Notes: generated by a model not told the origin, from the letters alone. A DNA stretch of 64,000 nt from Sulfuricella denitrificans (GCA_002632355.1 NSJJ01000001.1:1-64000); one strand, 5' to 3'. Numbered from the stretch's first letter, positions 6,948 to 15,694 are shown. Numbers and translations: made by a program.

Positions 6948-8095
6948 TCCGTTTTCTTGAAGGCAACCGGATTACCCTGCTGTATAACGGCGCGGACTAT
7001 TTTCCAGCGCTGGAAGGCGCGATTGACCGGGCCGGGCGGGAAATCTATCTGGAAACCTATATTTTCGAGCATGACCGCACCGGGCAGCAGATCGCCGCAG
7101 CCCTGAAGCGCGCGGCGCGGCGCGGCGTCACCACGCACCTGTTGCTCGATGGCTATGGCGCGAAGGATCTGCCGCGCGAGGTGATCGACGATATGCGCGC
7201 AGCCGGGGTCCAGGTGCTGATTTACCGTCCCGTGCTGGCCAGGTTCCGGCGCAGCAGCTATCGTCGCCTGCACCGCAAGATTGCGGTGCTGGACAATCGC
7301 CTGGCTTTCGTCGGCGGGATCAATATTATCGACGACATGGATACGCCGGGTCAGACACCACCGCGCTACGACTATGCCGTCAGGGTGGAGGGGCCGCTGG
7401 TACAGCCGGTACATGAAGCTTCAAGAAAATTGTGGGGGCTGGTGGCCTGGTCCCAGCTGAAACGCCGTCGCCGCCGCCAGCAACGAGATCCGCTGATTCT
7501 GCCGTTTGCAGAGGGTGTGCGCGCGGCCTTTCTTGTTCGCGACAATATCAGTCACCGGCGCGATATCGAGGAGGCGTATCTGGACGCGATCGGTCAGGCG
7601 CGCTCCGAGGTGATCATTGCCAATGCCTATTTTCTGCCTGGCAGGGCCTTTCGCCAGGCCTTGATCGCTGCCACGCAACGCGGTGTGAAAGTGACCCTGC
7701 TGCTGCAGGGGCGGGTGGAATACCTGTTGCTGCACTATGCCACGCGTGCCCTGTATGGCATTTTCCTCGATGCCGGGATCGAAATCTACGAATACCACCG
7801 CAGCTTCATGCACGCCAAGGTTGCGGTGGCCGATCGTCGTTGGGCTACGGTGGGGTCGTCCAACATCGACCCGTTCAGCCTGCTGCTGTCACGCGAGGCG
7901 AATGTGATCGTGGATGATGCCGGCTTTGCCGCGCAACTGACCACGAGTCTGGAACGGTCGATGGTCGAGGGTTCGCGGGTCGTGACTTATGAAAGCTGGA
8001 AAAAACAGCCGCAGTATCTGCGCCTGCTGTCCTGGCTGAGTTATGGCGGGGTGCGTTTATTGATGGGTATGGCGGGGTATGGGCGCAAGCATTAG
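6944..8095 (+). CDS. clsB: Cardiolipin synthase B (phospholipase D family)
   Basis: 383 residues with two HKD phospholipase D motifs: HRKIAVLDNRLAFVGGINI (about residue 109) and HAKVAVADRRWATVGSSNIDPFS (about residue 288). Both carry the His, Lys and Asp needed for the phosphatidyl-enzyme mechanism. There is no N-terminal double transmembrane segment as in ClsA, and the length and pairing with an EEP gene match ClsB, which makes cardiolipin. A hydrophobic C-terminal stretch (LLSWLSYGGVRLLMGMAG) may anchor it. Its last 4 bases overlap the convergent tetR end. Confidence 0.93.
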   Translation: MIRFLEGNRITLLYNGADYFPALEGAIDRAGREIYLETYIFEHDRTGQQIAAALKRAARRGVTTHLLLDGYGAKDLPREVIDDMRAAGVQVLIYRPVLARFRRSSYRRLHRKIAVLDNRLAFVGGINIIDDMDTPGQTPPRYDYAVRVEGPLVQPVHEASRKLWGLVAWSQLKRRRRRQQRDPLILPFAEGVRAAFLVRDNISHRRDIEEAYLDAIGQARSEVIIANAYFLPGRAFRQALIAATQRGVKVTLLLQGRVEYLLLHYATRALYGIFLDAGIEIYEYHRSFMHAKVAVADRRWATVGSSNIDPFSLLLSREANVIVDDAGFAAQLTTSLERSMVEGSRVVTYESWKKQPQYLRLLSWLSYGGVRLLMGMAGYGRKH

Positions 8096-8697
8096 CGCGG
8101 CGTCCAGCCTTCAAGCAGGGTGCTGGTGACCACATCCGCCTGCTCCGACAGGACAAAACGCTCTCCGCCGGTGAGCACCCAGCGCAGCGCCAGTCCCTGG
8201 ACGGAAGCGATCAGCAGGCAGGCGGCCTGCTGCGGAATGATGTCTGGGCGAATCTCGCCTTTTTCCTGCGCGGCGATGATCATGCCGGAGATGAATTTCA
8301 GGAAAAACATTACCAGTTGATCCATGCGCTCCCGGAATATGGGGTCGCCGCTTTGCAACTCTTCAGAGAACAGCAGGCGCGGGATGCCGGGCTGTTTCTG
8401 GATAAAACCGAGATGGGTGCGTATGACTGTCTTGAGCTGATCCAGCGGTGCCATTTTGTCCAGTTCAAGACTCATCAGTTCCTGCCTGAGACCATCCTGA
8501 ATGGAATCCACCAGCGCCACCAGGACGTGGCTTTTGTTACCGAAGTGAAGAAACAGGGTGGGCTGGGCAATGCCTACTGCCTTGGCGAGTGAACGCGTGG
8601 TCAGTTTTGAAACGCCTTCGTGGCGGATGAGTTCCATCGCGGCCTCGATGATGTCGTGACGCCGGAGTTCAGCGGATTGGCGCTTTCTTGCAGCCAT
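8092..8697 (-). CDS. TetR/AcrR family transcriptional regulator
   Basis: 201 residues. The N-terminal DNA-binding domain shows the TetR pattern IIEAAMELIRHEGVSKLTT followed by the recognition helix region SLAKAVGIAQPTLFLHFGNKSHV (residues about 15-60). The C-terminal two thirds form a helical ligand domain with no recognisable ligand signature. It is last in line after the cytochrome, FadL and DUF2892 genes on the same strand, separated from DUF2892 by 148 bases containing a perfect hairpin. It may control that cluster, whose FadL porin suggests a hydrophobic ligand, but this is inferred. No other regulator lies nearby. Confidence 0.88.
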   Translation of the reverse strand: MAARKRQSAELRRHDIIEAAMELIRHEGVSKLTTRSLAKAVGIAQPTLFLHFGNKSHVLVALVDSIQDGLRQELMSLELDKMAPLDQLKTVIRTHLGFIQKQPGIPRLLFSEELQSGDPIFRERMDQLVMFFLKFISGMIIAAQEKGEIRPDIIPQQAACLLIASVQGLALRWVLTGGERFVLSEQADVVTSTLLEGWTPR

Positions 8698-8788
8698 GAT
8701 GTTTGCCTGCCTTGGAAGAAAAATACAGGTGAATTATAGAAGGCTTTTGGAAGGTGCGGCAATTTGTCGCGGTGACAGGTTTCCAGGA

Positions 8789-8817
8789 CCGGTAGCAGAC
8801 CTCATGGCTGCTACCGG
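8789..8817. repeat. Perfect 10-bp hairpin between the DUF2892 and tetR genes
   Basis: CCGGTAGCAG (8789-8798) and its exact reverse complement (8808-8817) enclose a 9-base loop. No T-run follows on either strand, so it is not a textbook terminator. It lies about 92-120 bases upstream of the TetR start and could be an operator or an mRNA 3' end stabiliser. The rest of 8698-8845 shows nothing coding. Confidence 0.65.
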
Positions 8818-8845
8818 CAGGGCGCTCATTCGAGTTGATGCCGTT

Positions 8846-9049
8846 TCAGGAGCAGCAGTTGCCTTCCCTGACCCCGGATTTCTTGAGCATGAAAGCCAGC
8901 GGACAGAATCCGGTCACGCCGCTTTGCGCCAGATTGGCGCCCACAAAAGCCGTGAGCCAGAGCCAGGCAGGGTCGGAATATTGCGATAGGGCGATACTGA
9001 GCAGCACCATCAACCCGGCCATCAGATGCACAATACGGTCTACTGTCAT
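8846..9049 (-). CDS. DUF2892 (YgaP-type) small inner-membrane protein
   Basis: 67 residues with two closely spaced hydrophobic segments (about 7-23 and 28-45) around a short turn, the DUF2892 layout found at the C-terminus of YgaP rhodaneses and as stand-alone proteins. The C-terminal tail carries two adjacent cysteines (GNCCS), and another Cys is in GVTGFCPL, which suggests sulfur or metal chemistry. AGGAGG lies at ideal spacing before the ATG. It sits 12 bases after the FadL stop on the same strand, so it is probably co-transcribed. Confidence 0.8.
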   Translation of the reverse strand: MTVDRIVHLMAGLMVLLSIALSQYSDPAWLWLTAFVGANLAQSGVTGFCPLAFMLKKSGVREGNCCS

Positions 9050-9061
9050 AAAACCTCCTGA

Positions 9062-10216
9062 TTAGAATTTGTAGCTTAGCTGGACGTTGACGATATTCTG
9101 CTCCAGCTCGATCTTGTTGAAAGGCGCCACATTCGAGGTGATCTCGTTGTGGAAGGCATGGACGTAGGATAGCGAACCTGACACCTTGTCGTTGAATTTC
9201 CGCGTGACACCCAGAGAAAGATGTTTTTCAGTTACCGCCAGCGAACCGATGTTGTTGTTCACGTCTTCCTGACCAATCGGCGATTTGCCATAGTTGAAGC
9301 CAGCGCGCACGGTGGTGTTTGCGTCAATTTCCTTCTGGATGCCGATGGCGTAGACGGTCTGATCACTCCAGCCGAAGTTCATGCTGGTGGTGCCAGCCGG
9401 TGTCTGGAAGGCAACCTTGTCGAGTACGTCACTGAAGGCGATGTGCTTGACGTCTGCTTCGATCAGCAGCCCCGGCATGGGTTTGAAAGCGAGACCCAGT
9501 GCGAACTGCTGAGGTGCGTCCATGGTCATGCGATAGGTACCTGCAGTCGTGTTCCATTTGAACTCGCTCATATTCTGCTCGCTGGTCCACGAGGCGCCTA
9601 CCTGCATTGCATCGCTGAATTTGTAGATCAGGCCCGCATTCATGCCATAGCCGTACACCTGATTTTGCGGCAGGGTAAAGCTGGAATTGTGAATGGCCAG
9701 ACTCTGATAATCGATGTTCAGCGCAGCGCCGATGGATAGCTTGTCGCTGATCTTGTAGCCGAAACCAGGCGCGATTTTGTAGAACTGCTTGGTGGTCGCC
9801 ACTGCCTGGGCACCTGGCGCTGCCGCCATGATGTCGGCAAAATCCACGCCCATGCCCGACAGCCCGGCCATGCCCATTCCAAGATGAAGCTTGTCGTTGA
9901 TGTTGAATGCTACTGCGCCTGAAGGAATCAGGTAGTAATCGGAGTCGCTGTCCTGTCCGTTGGCCTTGCGTGGCGGATTCAGCACGCCGACGCCCATGTC
10001 GAATCTGACTTCCTTGATGCCCAGTTCGGCAATACCTGCCGGGTTGGTCATGATCGTTCCTGCATCCTGCGGTGCAGCTACCACTGCACCGGCCATGCCC
10101 CACTGGGTGGCGGTTACGCCCAGCATCTGGTCGCCATTGGTGGCGTAGGCGTTATGTGCCAGGGCGAACAGGGCAGCAGAGACGGCGCCGGCAATAATTT
10201 TTTTATTCATCATCAT
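9062..10216 (-). CDS. OmpP1/FadL family outer-membrane transporter
   Basis: 384 residues with a signal peptide (about 1-25, ending NAYA), the N-terminal plug motif (QWGMAGAVVAA, TIMTNPAGIAELG), alternating beta-strand sequence, and a C-terminal Phe (QLSYKF) recognised by the BAM machinery. FadL proteins import hydrophobic molecules such as long-chain fatty acids or aromatics by lateral diffusion; the ligand here is unknown. Three consecutive ATGs follow GAGGAGAA, and the second or third may be the true start. Downstream of the cytochrome c'-like gene by 27 bases, and upstream of DUF2892, suggesting one transcript. Confidence 0.9.
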   Translation of the reverse strand: MMMNKKIIAGAVSAALFALAHNAYATNGDQMLGVTATQWGMAGAVVAAPQDAGTIMTNPAGIAELGIKEVRFDMGVGVLNPPRKANGQDSDSDYYLIPSGAVAFNINDKLHLGMGMAGLSGMGVDFADIMAAAPGAQAVATTKQFYKIAPGFGYKISDKLSIGAALNIDYQSLAIHNSSFTLPQNQVYGYGMNAGLIYKFSDAMQVGASWTSEQNMSEFKWNTTAGTYRMTMDAPQQFALGLAFKPMPGLLIEADVKHIAFSDVLDKVAFQTPAGTTSMNFGWSDQTVYAIGIQKEIDANTTVRAGFNYGKSPIGQEDVNNNIGSLAVTEKHLSLGVTRKFNDKVSGSLSYVHAFHNEITSNVAPFNKIELEQNIVNVQLSYKF

Positions 10217-10243
10217 TTCTCCTCAGAATGTGCTCGGGCTGAA

Positions 10244-10840
10244 TTACTTGCTTGCAGGTGTCATCAGATTGGCGGAAACGCCGGGGACGCCACGGAATTT
10301 CTGATGGCAGGCGACGCATCCAGTCATGATTTCGCTCATGTACGATGCCGCCATGGACAGATCGCCCTTGTCTGCGGCGTCGGCCAGTTTCAGTGCGCTG
10401 CCTTCGACGATGGTGTTCATTGTCGGGAGTACGGAAAGATCGTTGGTATTGACCTTGTCCAAGGGGAAATAAGCCAGCAGGCCGCCTTTCGGGATGCGGT
10501 GATTGGCCAGACGGCGCGCGGATTCAGCAGCCTGCTCGGAGTTGTCGGTGGCGATGGCCGAAGCGATGCTTTGGTATTCAGACAGGATTTCGTGCATGAT
10601 CTGGCGCAGGTTGGTTTCCTTGGCGCGACGGGTATGTCCGGCATGCAATTGCTGAATGGTCTTTTTCAGCTCTGGCGAAAGCGCCATGACCTTCTGGCGC
10701 AACTCGGGTGAATAAACTTTCATCATTTGCTGCATTTCGACCGGCATCGGTGCAGGTGTTTGTGGCGCTTCGGCAGACGCTTGGCTGCTCAGCAGCATGC
10801 TGCCAGCCAGCATCAGACCAACGGTCAGTGTTTTCTTCAT
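10244..10840 (-). CDS. Cytochrome c'-like periplasmic haem protein
   Basis: 198 residues: signal peptide (about 1-24), a long helical region, and near the C-terminus a single haem-binding CVACHQKFR (about residues 174-182). This CxxCHxxFR form at the C-terminus is characteristic of class II c-type cytochromes (cytochrome c' and c556). Cytochromes c' bind NO or serve as small electron carriers. The protein is longer than a typical cytochrome c' (about 130 mature residues) because of an N-terminal Pro/Met-rich segment. The first gene of the run with FadL and DUF2892; an inverted repeat lies in its upstream region. Confidence 0.85.
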   Translation of the reverse strand: MKKTLTVGLMLAGSMLLSSQASAEAPQTPAPMPVEMQQMMKVYSPELRQKVMALSPELKKTIQQLHAGHTRRAKETNLRQIMHEILSEYQSIASAIATDNSEQAAESARRLANHRIPKGGLLAYFPLDKVNTNDLSVLPTMNTIVEGSALKLADAADKGDLSMAASYMSEIMTGCVACHQKFRGVPGVSANLMTPASK

Positions 10841-10881
10841 AAATTTCTCCTGGGTGTGAATAGTTGAATTATCTTGTCAAC

Positions 10882-10905
10882 AACATGATCGTAAGATCAC
10901 ATGTT
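10882..10905. promoter_or_regulatory. Inverted repeat upstream of the cytochrome c'-like gene
   Basis: AACATG (10882-10887) is mirrored by CATGTT (10900-10905), and inside it GATC-GTAA-GATC forms a second dyad. It starts about 42 bases before the cytochrome start, where an operator would lie. The flanking GTTGA-N9-TCAAC dyad resembles an FNR half-site pair but the spacing is wrong. The remaining intergenic sequence to 11032 shows nothing coding. Confidence 0.4.
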
Positions 10906-11032
10906 CGGATGATTATATTTCGTTGCCAGGAATTAACGCAAGCAGAAAGTAATGAATTTGATTTGTTTCAGATACCGGTCGGAGAGGTTCTGGCAATAAA
11001 GCAGAAAGCGTTGTGCCGAAAATAAAGGGGGC

Positions 11033-12217
11033 TTATTTTTTGCCTGCTTGTCGGTGCTGGCGGTGGTTTTCGATGGTGTGCAGTTCGAGCTTCCAGTAAA
11101 CCAGCAGGAATGCGATGCCAGCACAGGCGGCTGCGATGGTAAATGTGATCTGCGGCCCCAGTGCATCCCAGGCATAGCCTGCATACAGGCCACCCAGCGT
11201 TCCGCCCGCGCCGAAAGACAGGCTGTTGGAAAGCGCCTGCCCCTTTGCCTGATGGCGGCCACGAAACAAACGGTGAATGACTTCGATCGTCGCTGCCTGG
11301 GCGGAACCGAACGTGCCTGCGTGCAGCACCTGTGCCAGGAGCACGATGCCCACCGAGCCGATTCCCCATGCGATGAAAAGAAAGCGCAGCACACCCAGGG
11401 CAAAACTTGTCAACAGAATCTGGCGCAGACTGAAGCGTCGCATCAGGCGCGGCATCCACAGGAAAACCAGGATTTCGCAGATCACGCCCAGCGCCCATAG
11501 CCAGCCGACGCTGCTTTTGGAATAGCCATGATCCACCAGATAGATGGAGTAAAAGGTGTAATAGGGCCCGTGGGCGGCGGCATTGAAAAAGCTGGCGGCA
11601 AAAAAAGCCAGCACGACAGGCTGTTTGATGACCTGCCAGGCAGGCACGCTGTCGGTGTGATGGGCGCTTGCCATGGCTTCCGGAATGTGACGCGCCAGTA
11701 AAACCAGTCCGATCATCATGCCGAGAATCGCCCAGAGCAGAAAACGGATCGGTACAAAATCCAGAACATAGCCCAGAACCACGACTGAAAAGATAAACCC
11801 AACCGAACCCCACAGGCGGATGCGGCCGTATTTTTCGGTGCGCTCGCCGAGGTGGCTGAGAGTGGTCGCTTCCACTAGCGGTAACGAGGCGCTCCAGAAA
11901 AAACTCAACAGCGACATCACAATAAACAGCCACAGGAAGCTGGTGCCGAAAAACACGCCGATATAGGACACCAGGCTCAGCATCGCAGCCACTTGCACGA
12001 TAGCCACGCGTTTTCCGTTACGGTCGGCTGCCCAGCCCCAGATATTGGGCGCGAAAATGCGCATGACCTGCAACAGCGACATCAGGATGCCAATCTGGAA
12101 TGCGCTGAATTCGAGTGATTTCAGGTACAGCCCCCAGAATGGGGAGATGGCCCCGACGAAGGCGAAATAGAAGAAATAGAAACCGGACAGGCGCCAGTAG
12201 GGAAGGGTGAGGGACAT
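11033..12217 (-). CDS. MFS transporter, 3-phenylpropionate (HcaT)-like family
   Basis: About 394 residues with twelve predicted membrane segments. The N-terminus (LSGFYFFYFAFVGAISPFWGLYLKSLEFSA shared in pattern) and the loop GWAADRNGKR after the second segment match the HcaT/MFS_1-like group; RIRLWGSVGFIFSV in the fourth to fifth segment region is also typical. Substrate unknown: relatives move aromatic acids, nucleosides or sugars. ATG 12217 is preferred to the upstream TTG 12247 because the protein then begins directly before the first membrane segment, although neither has a strong ribosome site. Not linked to an obvious pathway gene. Confidence 0.88.
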   Translation of the reverse strand: MSLTLPYWRLSGFYFFYFAFVGAISPFWGLYLKSLEFSAFQIGILMSLLQVMRIFAPNIWGWAADRNGKRVAIVQVAAMLSLVSYIGVFFGTSFLWLFIVMSLLSFFWSASLPLVEATTLSHLGERTEKYGRIRLWGSVGFIFSVVVLGYVLDFVPIRFLLWAILGMMIGLVLLARHIPEAMASAHHTDSVPAWQVIKQPVVLAFFAASFFNAAAHGPYYTFYSIYLVDHGYSKSSVGWLWALGVICEILVFLWMPRLMRRFSLRQILLTSFALGVLRFLFIAWGIGSVGIVLLAQVLHAGTFGSAQAATIEVIHRLFRGRHQAKGQALSNSLSFGAGGTLGGLYAGYAWDALGPQITFTIAAACAGIAFLLVYWKLELHTIENHRQHRQAGKK

Positions 12218-12280
12218 TTTCGGGAGGTGCGCTGCCGTCGCAAGCAACGGTCAGCGCAAAACGGATTTCAGCTCACTGCC

Positions 12281-12514
12281 TCAATCTTGCAGCATCTGAT
12301 AAAGGGTGGTTTTGAGAGCCAGACGTTTCTTTTTCAGATCTTCAGCGCGAACATCGGAAGCGGGTTCGAGCTCCTGTTCAATGCGCAGGATGTCGCGGTC
12401 GAGCAGGTGGTATTCGTCGAACAGCTTAGCAAAATGCGCGTTGCCAACTTTCATGTCGTGAATCTTGTCCTTTAATTCGGGAAATTCCTTGGTGAGTTCG
12501 TGATATTCCAGCAT
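12281..12514 (-). CDS. YdcH/DUF465 family small coiled-coil protein
   Basis: 77 residues, strongly helical and charged. The conserved block FDEYHLLDRDILRIEQE with downstream LKKKRLALKTTLYQML defines DUF465 (YdcH-like, also SlyX-like in size). The function is unknown. AAGGAG lies 7 bases before the ATG at 12514, which rules out the longer frame. It sits 23 bases after the aroC stop on the same strand and may be co-transcribed with it. Confidence 0.85.
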   Translation of the reverse strand: MLEYHELTKEFPELKDKIHDMKVGNAHFAKLFDEYHLLDRDILRIEQELEPASDVRAEDLKKKRLALKTTLYQMLQD

Positions 12515-12537
12515 CTGAATCTCCTTGAGTAAAAAAA

Positions 12538-13641
12538 TTATTTCTGGATATGTGCCGGAATTTTCGGTGTACCGCAAACGACGTCGGCGTTCTGCGCACG
12601 CTGACGCAGTGCATGATCCATCAGCACAATGGCCAGCATGGCTTCGGCGATAGGGGTGGCGCGGATACCGACGCAGGGGTCGTGGCGGCCGTGGGTTTCC
12701 ACCATGATCGGCTCTCCGGCCCGGTTGATCGAGTGGCGCGGAATGCGGATGCTGGAGGTGGGCTTGATGGCGATGTGCGCGACCACGTCCTGGCCGCTGG
12801 AGATGCCGCCCAGAATGCCGCCGGCGTGGTTGCTGGCAAAGCCTTGCGGGGTCAGTTCGTCGCCGTGCTCGGAGCCTTTCTGCGTCACGCAGGCGAAACC
12901 GGCGCCGATCTCCACGCCCTTGGCCGCATTGATGCTCATCAGGGCATAGGCAATGTCGGCATCAAGCCGGTCGTACACCGGCTCGCCCCAGCCCACCGGG
13001 ACGTTCTCGGCCACCACGGTGAGTTTCGCGCCGATGGAGTCGCCCGATTTACGCAGGGAGTCCATGTAATCTTCAAGTTGCTGCGTAAAGCTGCTGTCCG
13101 CAACGAAGAAAGGGTTCTGACTCACGTCTTCCCAGTTCCTGAACGGGATTTCGATCGGACCCAGTTGCGACATATAGCCACGAATTACGATGCCGTAGCG
13201 CTCATGCAGCCATTTTTTCGCCACTGCGCCGGCCGCCACGCGCACCGCAGTCTCGCGCGCGCTGGAGCGGCCGCCACCGCGATAGTCGCGGAAGCCGTAT
13301 TTCTGCGTGTAGGTATAGTCGGCATGGCCGGGGCGGAAGGTTTCGGCAATGTTGCCGTAATCCTTGCTGCGCTGGTCTTCATTGCGGATCAAGAGGGCGA
13401 TGGGGGTGCCGGTGGTCTTGCCTTCGAACACGCCGGAGAGAATTTCCACCGTATCCGACTCGCGGCGCTGGGTGACGTGGCGCGAGGTGCCGGGCTTGCG
13501 CCGGTCGAGATCGAGCTGGATATCGTCAGCACTGAGTGCGAGTCCCGGCGGGCAGCCATCCACCACGCAGCCGATGGCGGGGCCGTGGGATTCACCGAAG
13601 GAAGTGACGCAGAACAGGGTGCCGAGAGTGTTGCCAGACAT
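12538..13641 (-). CDS. aroC: Chorismate synthase
   Basis: 367 residues. Converts 5-enolpyruvylshikimate-3-phosphate to chorismate with reduced FMN, the last shared step to aromatic amino acids, folate and quinones. The three signature regions are present: [18 protein letters not shown] near the N-terminus, [30 protein letters not shown], and [17 protein letters not shown] near the C-terminus. FMN and substrate contacts in these blocks are intact. Transcribed with DUF465; the divergent side faces a small unknown frame at 13708. Confidence 0.98.
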   Translation of the reverse strand: MSGNTLGTLFCVTSFGESHGPAIGCVVDGCPPGLALSADDIQLDLDRRKPGTSRHVTQRRESDTVEILSGVFEGKTTGTPIALLIRNEDQRSKDYGNIAETFRPGHADYTYTQKYGFRDYRGGGRSSARETAVRVAAGAVAKKWLHERYGIVIRGYMSQLGPIEIPFRNWEDVSQNPFFVADSSFTQQLEDYMDSLRKSGDSIGAKLTVVAENVPVGWGEPVYDRLDADIAYALMSINAAKGVEIGAGFACVTQKGSEHGDELTPQGFASNHAGGILGGISSGQDVVAHIAIKPTSSIRIPRHSINRAGEPIMVETHGRHDPCVGIRATPIAEAMLAIVLMDHALRQRAQNADVVCGTPKIPAHIQK

Positions 13642-13707
13642 GATTCAGACTCGAAAAAATCAGACTTCAAGTTTAACATAGGCTCATCTATTCTGAGTAA
13701 GCGCACC

Positions 13708-13869
13708 ATGGCCAAGAAAGCCGCCGACCTGTTACTCGAACTGCTGCAGAAGAAGCAGCAGAAGGCGCTGCAATGGCAGCAGGTGGAAAAATCCGTGAGC
13801 AAGCTGGCGAACAGACAAAGCCGCTGGCAGCGTTTCAACCGTTATGTCTGGGACAAAAAACAGGGATAA
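13708..13869 (+). CDS. Small basic protein of unknown function
   Basis: 53 residues (MAKKAADLLLELL at the start, ending RYVWDKKQG), predicted helical with many Lys, Gln and Arg and no signal peptide or cysteines. It fills the gap between aroC and the convergent methyltransferase, ending 19 bases before the latter's stop. The ribosome site is weak (GAGTAA). Composition looks protein-like (leucine heptads, no low-complexity run), but I recognise no family. It could be a chance frame. Confidence 0.45.
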   Translation: MAKKAADLLLELLQKKQQKALQWQQVEKSVSKLANRQSRWQRFNRYVWDKKQG

Positions 13870-13888
13870 GGAATGGTCTGGAAGCTTG

Positions 13889-14755
13889 CTAGCAGGCAAA
13901 GACTTCCGGCCTGAGCGCATCCAGCGGGTCGCCCGGCGCGCAGTTGAAGCGCACGCGCAGCTTCTGGCCCGCCTCAACCTCGATCACTTCTTCCAGCGGC
14001 ACCACCATGTACTGGCTGTGCCAGTCGATGCTGCGTCCCTGTTGTGGCAGGATGGCCAGAATGTTCTTGGTGATGAAGCGCAGGGCGTTGAGCGTGCCGG
14101 CGCGTTCGATCGTGATCTCGCCATCCCAGTTGCAGTGGGCTGGCAGCGTTTCAGCGTAGCATGCTGTCTGATAGATCGCTGGCGGGCCCAGTTCCCAGGT
14201 GCGGTTCTGAGTGGCGCAGGGTTCCTGAAATAACGGGGCCGGAGCGTAGTAGCCTTCGAAATTGAATGATTGATGCACCGGTTGCACCGCGTGAATGAAG
14301 GCTTCCGGCACGAAGAGCGGTAGCGGGCCGCCGAATTTTTCCAGATAGCGTTGCTTGAAAGCGTGGATGACTGGAATCTGCTTTTCCCGCAGCATGGCCA
14401 CGTGGACCATTTCACAGATCACCACGTCCACCGGTTCGGGGGGGAGGTAGCTAAAAGCATCGGCCTCGATGACCTCAACCTCGCCTGGATAGTGGTTGCG
14501 TGCCAGAATCTTGCGGGCCTCGTGCACCAGTTGGGGATTGCGCTCCACGCACCAGACCCGCGCGTGTTGCCGGGCGGCAAAAAAAGACAGCACCCCCGTG
14601 CCACCGCCCAGGTCCAGCACCCGTGCACCAGGGCGCACCACATGCTCGATCGCCATCTTGAAGCTGGAGACGCGTGCGTTGTCGTTGAGCATGTGGAAGT
14701 GGTAGTGAAGAGGAATGAACTGGCCCAGCTCCAGCTCTTCGTGCGGTTTGGTCAT
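13889..14755 (-). CDS. Class I methyltransferase resembling protein arginine methyltransferases
   Basis: 288 residues. An N-terminal helix (LGQFIPLHYHFHMLNDNARVSSF) resembles the PRMT pre-core helix with its Tyr/Met/Asp spacing. The SAM-binding motif is VLDLGGGTGVLSFFAA, followed by CVERNPQ with the acidic ribose-binding residue, and ICEMVHVAMLREKQ occupies the place of the PRMT double-Glu loop. A C-terminal beta-barrel-like half follows. Bacterial PRMT-like proteins are sparsely characterised, and a small-molecule or peptide substrate is possible. It stands alone between convergent and divergent neighbours. Confidence 0.75.
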   Translation of the reverse strand: MTKPHEELELGQFIPLHYHFHMLNDNARVSSFKMAIEHVVRPGARVLDLGGGTGVLSFFAARQHARVWCVERNPQLVHEARKILARNHYPGEVEVIEADAFSYLPPEPVDVVICEMVHVAMLREKQIPVIHAFKQRYLEKFGGPLPLFVPEAFIHAVQPVHQSFNFEGYYAPAPLFQEPCATQNRTWELGPPAIYQTACYAETLPAHCNWDGEITIERAGTLNALRFITKNILAILPQQGRSIDWHSQYMVVPLEEVIEVEAGQKLRVRFNCAPGDPLDALRPEVFAC

Positions 14756-14842
14756 CGTAAGATTATGTCATAAAGCAGCACTTGCGCGTATTCGACCTCG
14801 CGGGGCTTTTTCGCTACAGTGGGGCGCTGATTTTTTTGAGGG

Positions 14843-15694
14843 ATGGTGATGGACAGGAAAAGCATATTGATTACCGGTTGTTCCAGCGGCATCGGCCTGT
14901 GCGTGGCAGAAGGGCTGCTCAGGCGCGGCTACCGGGTATTCGCCACGGCGCGCAAGACGGCGGATTTGGAAATGCTTGCGGCACGCGGGCTGGAAAGCCT
15001 GCAACTGGATGTGGCCGACCCGGAATCCATTCGCTGCACGGTAGACGAGGTATTGCGCCGCACCGGCGGCACGCTTTACGCGCTGTTCAATAATGCCGGT
15101 TATGGTCAGCCGGGCGCCGTTGAGGATTTGCGCCGCGAAGTGCTGCGCGCGCAGTTCGAGACCAATGTGTTCGGCACGGTGGATCTGACCAACCGGCTGA
15201 TCCCGGTGATGCGCGCCCAGGGCGGCGGCCGCATCATCATCAACAGTTCCCTGCTGGGATATGTCTCGTTGCCGTTCCGGGGTGCCTACAATGCGAGCAA
15301 ATATGCCCTGGAGGGGATTGCGGATACCCTGCGCCTGGAATTGCGCGGCAGCGGAATCCGTGTCGCCCTGATCGAGCCGGGGCCCATCACCAGCCGTTTT
15401 CGTGCCAATGCGCATGAGATGTTCAAACGCCACGTAGATGCGGAAGCAAGTCACTTCCGCAATACTTATCGCGCCATGGAAAACCGCCTGGCCAAGCCCG
15501 GTCCTGCCGCACCTTTCACATTGCCGCCGGAAGCGGTACTGGATAAAGTGATTCATATCCTGGAAAGCGATCGCCCGCGAATCCGTTACCCGGTGACCTT
15601 CCCCGCTTACCTGTTTGCCGTGCTCAAGCGCCTGCTGCCGGGCCGTACGCTGGATCGCGTGCTGGGCCAGGTGGGCGAGGGCGAGAACCGTTAA
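14843..15694 (+). CDS. Short-chain dehydrogenase/reductase
   Basis: 283 residues of the classical SDR fold: cofactor motif TGCSSGIG (residues about 12-19), NNAGYG, catalytic Ser in INSSLLGYVS, and YNASK with the catalytic Tyr and Lys; the EPGPI loop follows. The Arg in ARK after the second strand suggests NADP preference. The C-terminus is extended by about 40 residues with YPVTFPAYLFAVLKRLLPGR, a membrane-associating tail seen in retinol/steroid dehydrogenase-like SDRs. Substrate not deducible. Two ATGs six bases apart are possible starts. Confidence 0.9.
   Translation: MVMDRKSILITGCSSGIGLCVAEGLLRRGYRVFATARKTADLEMLAARGLESLQLDVADPESIRCTVDEVLRRTGGTLYALFNNAGYGQPGAVEDLRREVLRAQFETNVFGTVDLTNRLIPVMRAQGGGRIIINSSLLGYVSLPFRGAYNASKYALEGIADTLRLELRGSGIRVALIEPGPITSRFRANAHEMFKRHVDAEASHFRNTYRAMENRLAKPGPAAPFTLPPEAVLDKVIHILESDRPRIRYPVTFPAYLFAVLKRLLPGRTLDRVLGQVGEGENR

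Noticed and set aside
10870-10890. FNR-like site upstream of the cytochrome c'-like gene
   Set aside because: GTTGA and TCAAC half-sites are 9 bases apart, which does not fit the FNR consensus spacing.
12550-13707. Long plus-strand frame (over 380 codons) opposite aroC
   Set aside because: It is the antisense shadow of chorismate synthase, with no ribosome site and no protein-like pattern; only its last 53 codons (from ATG 13708) lie outside aroC.
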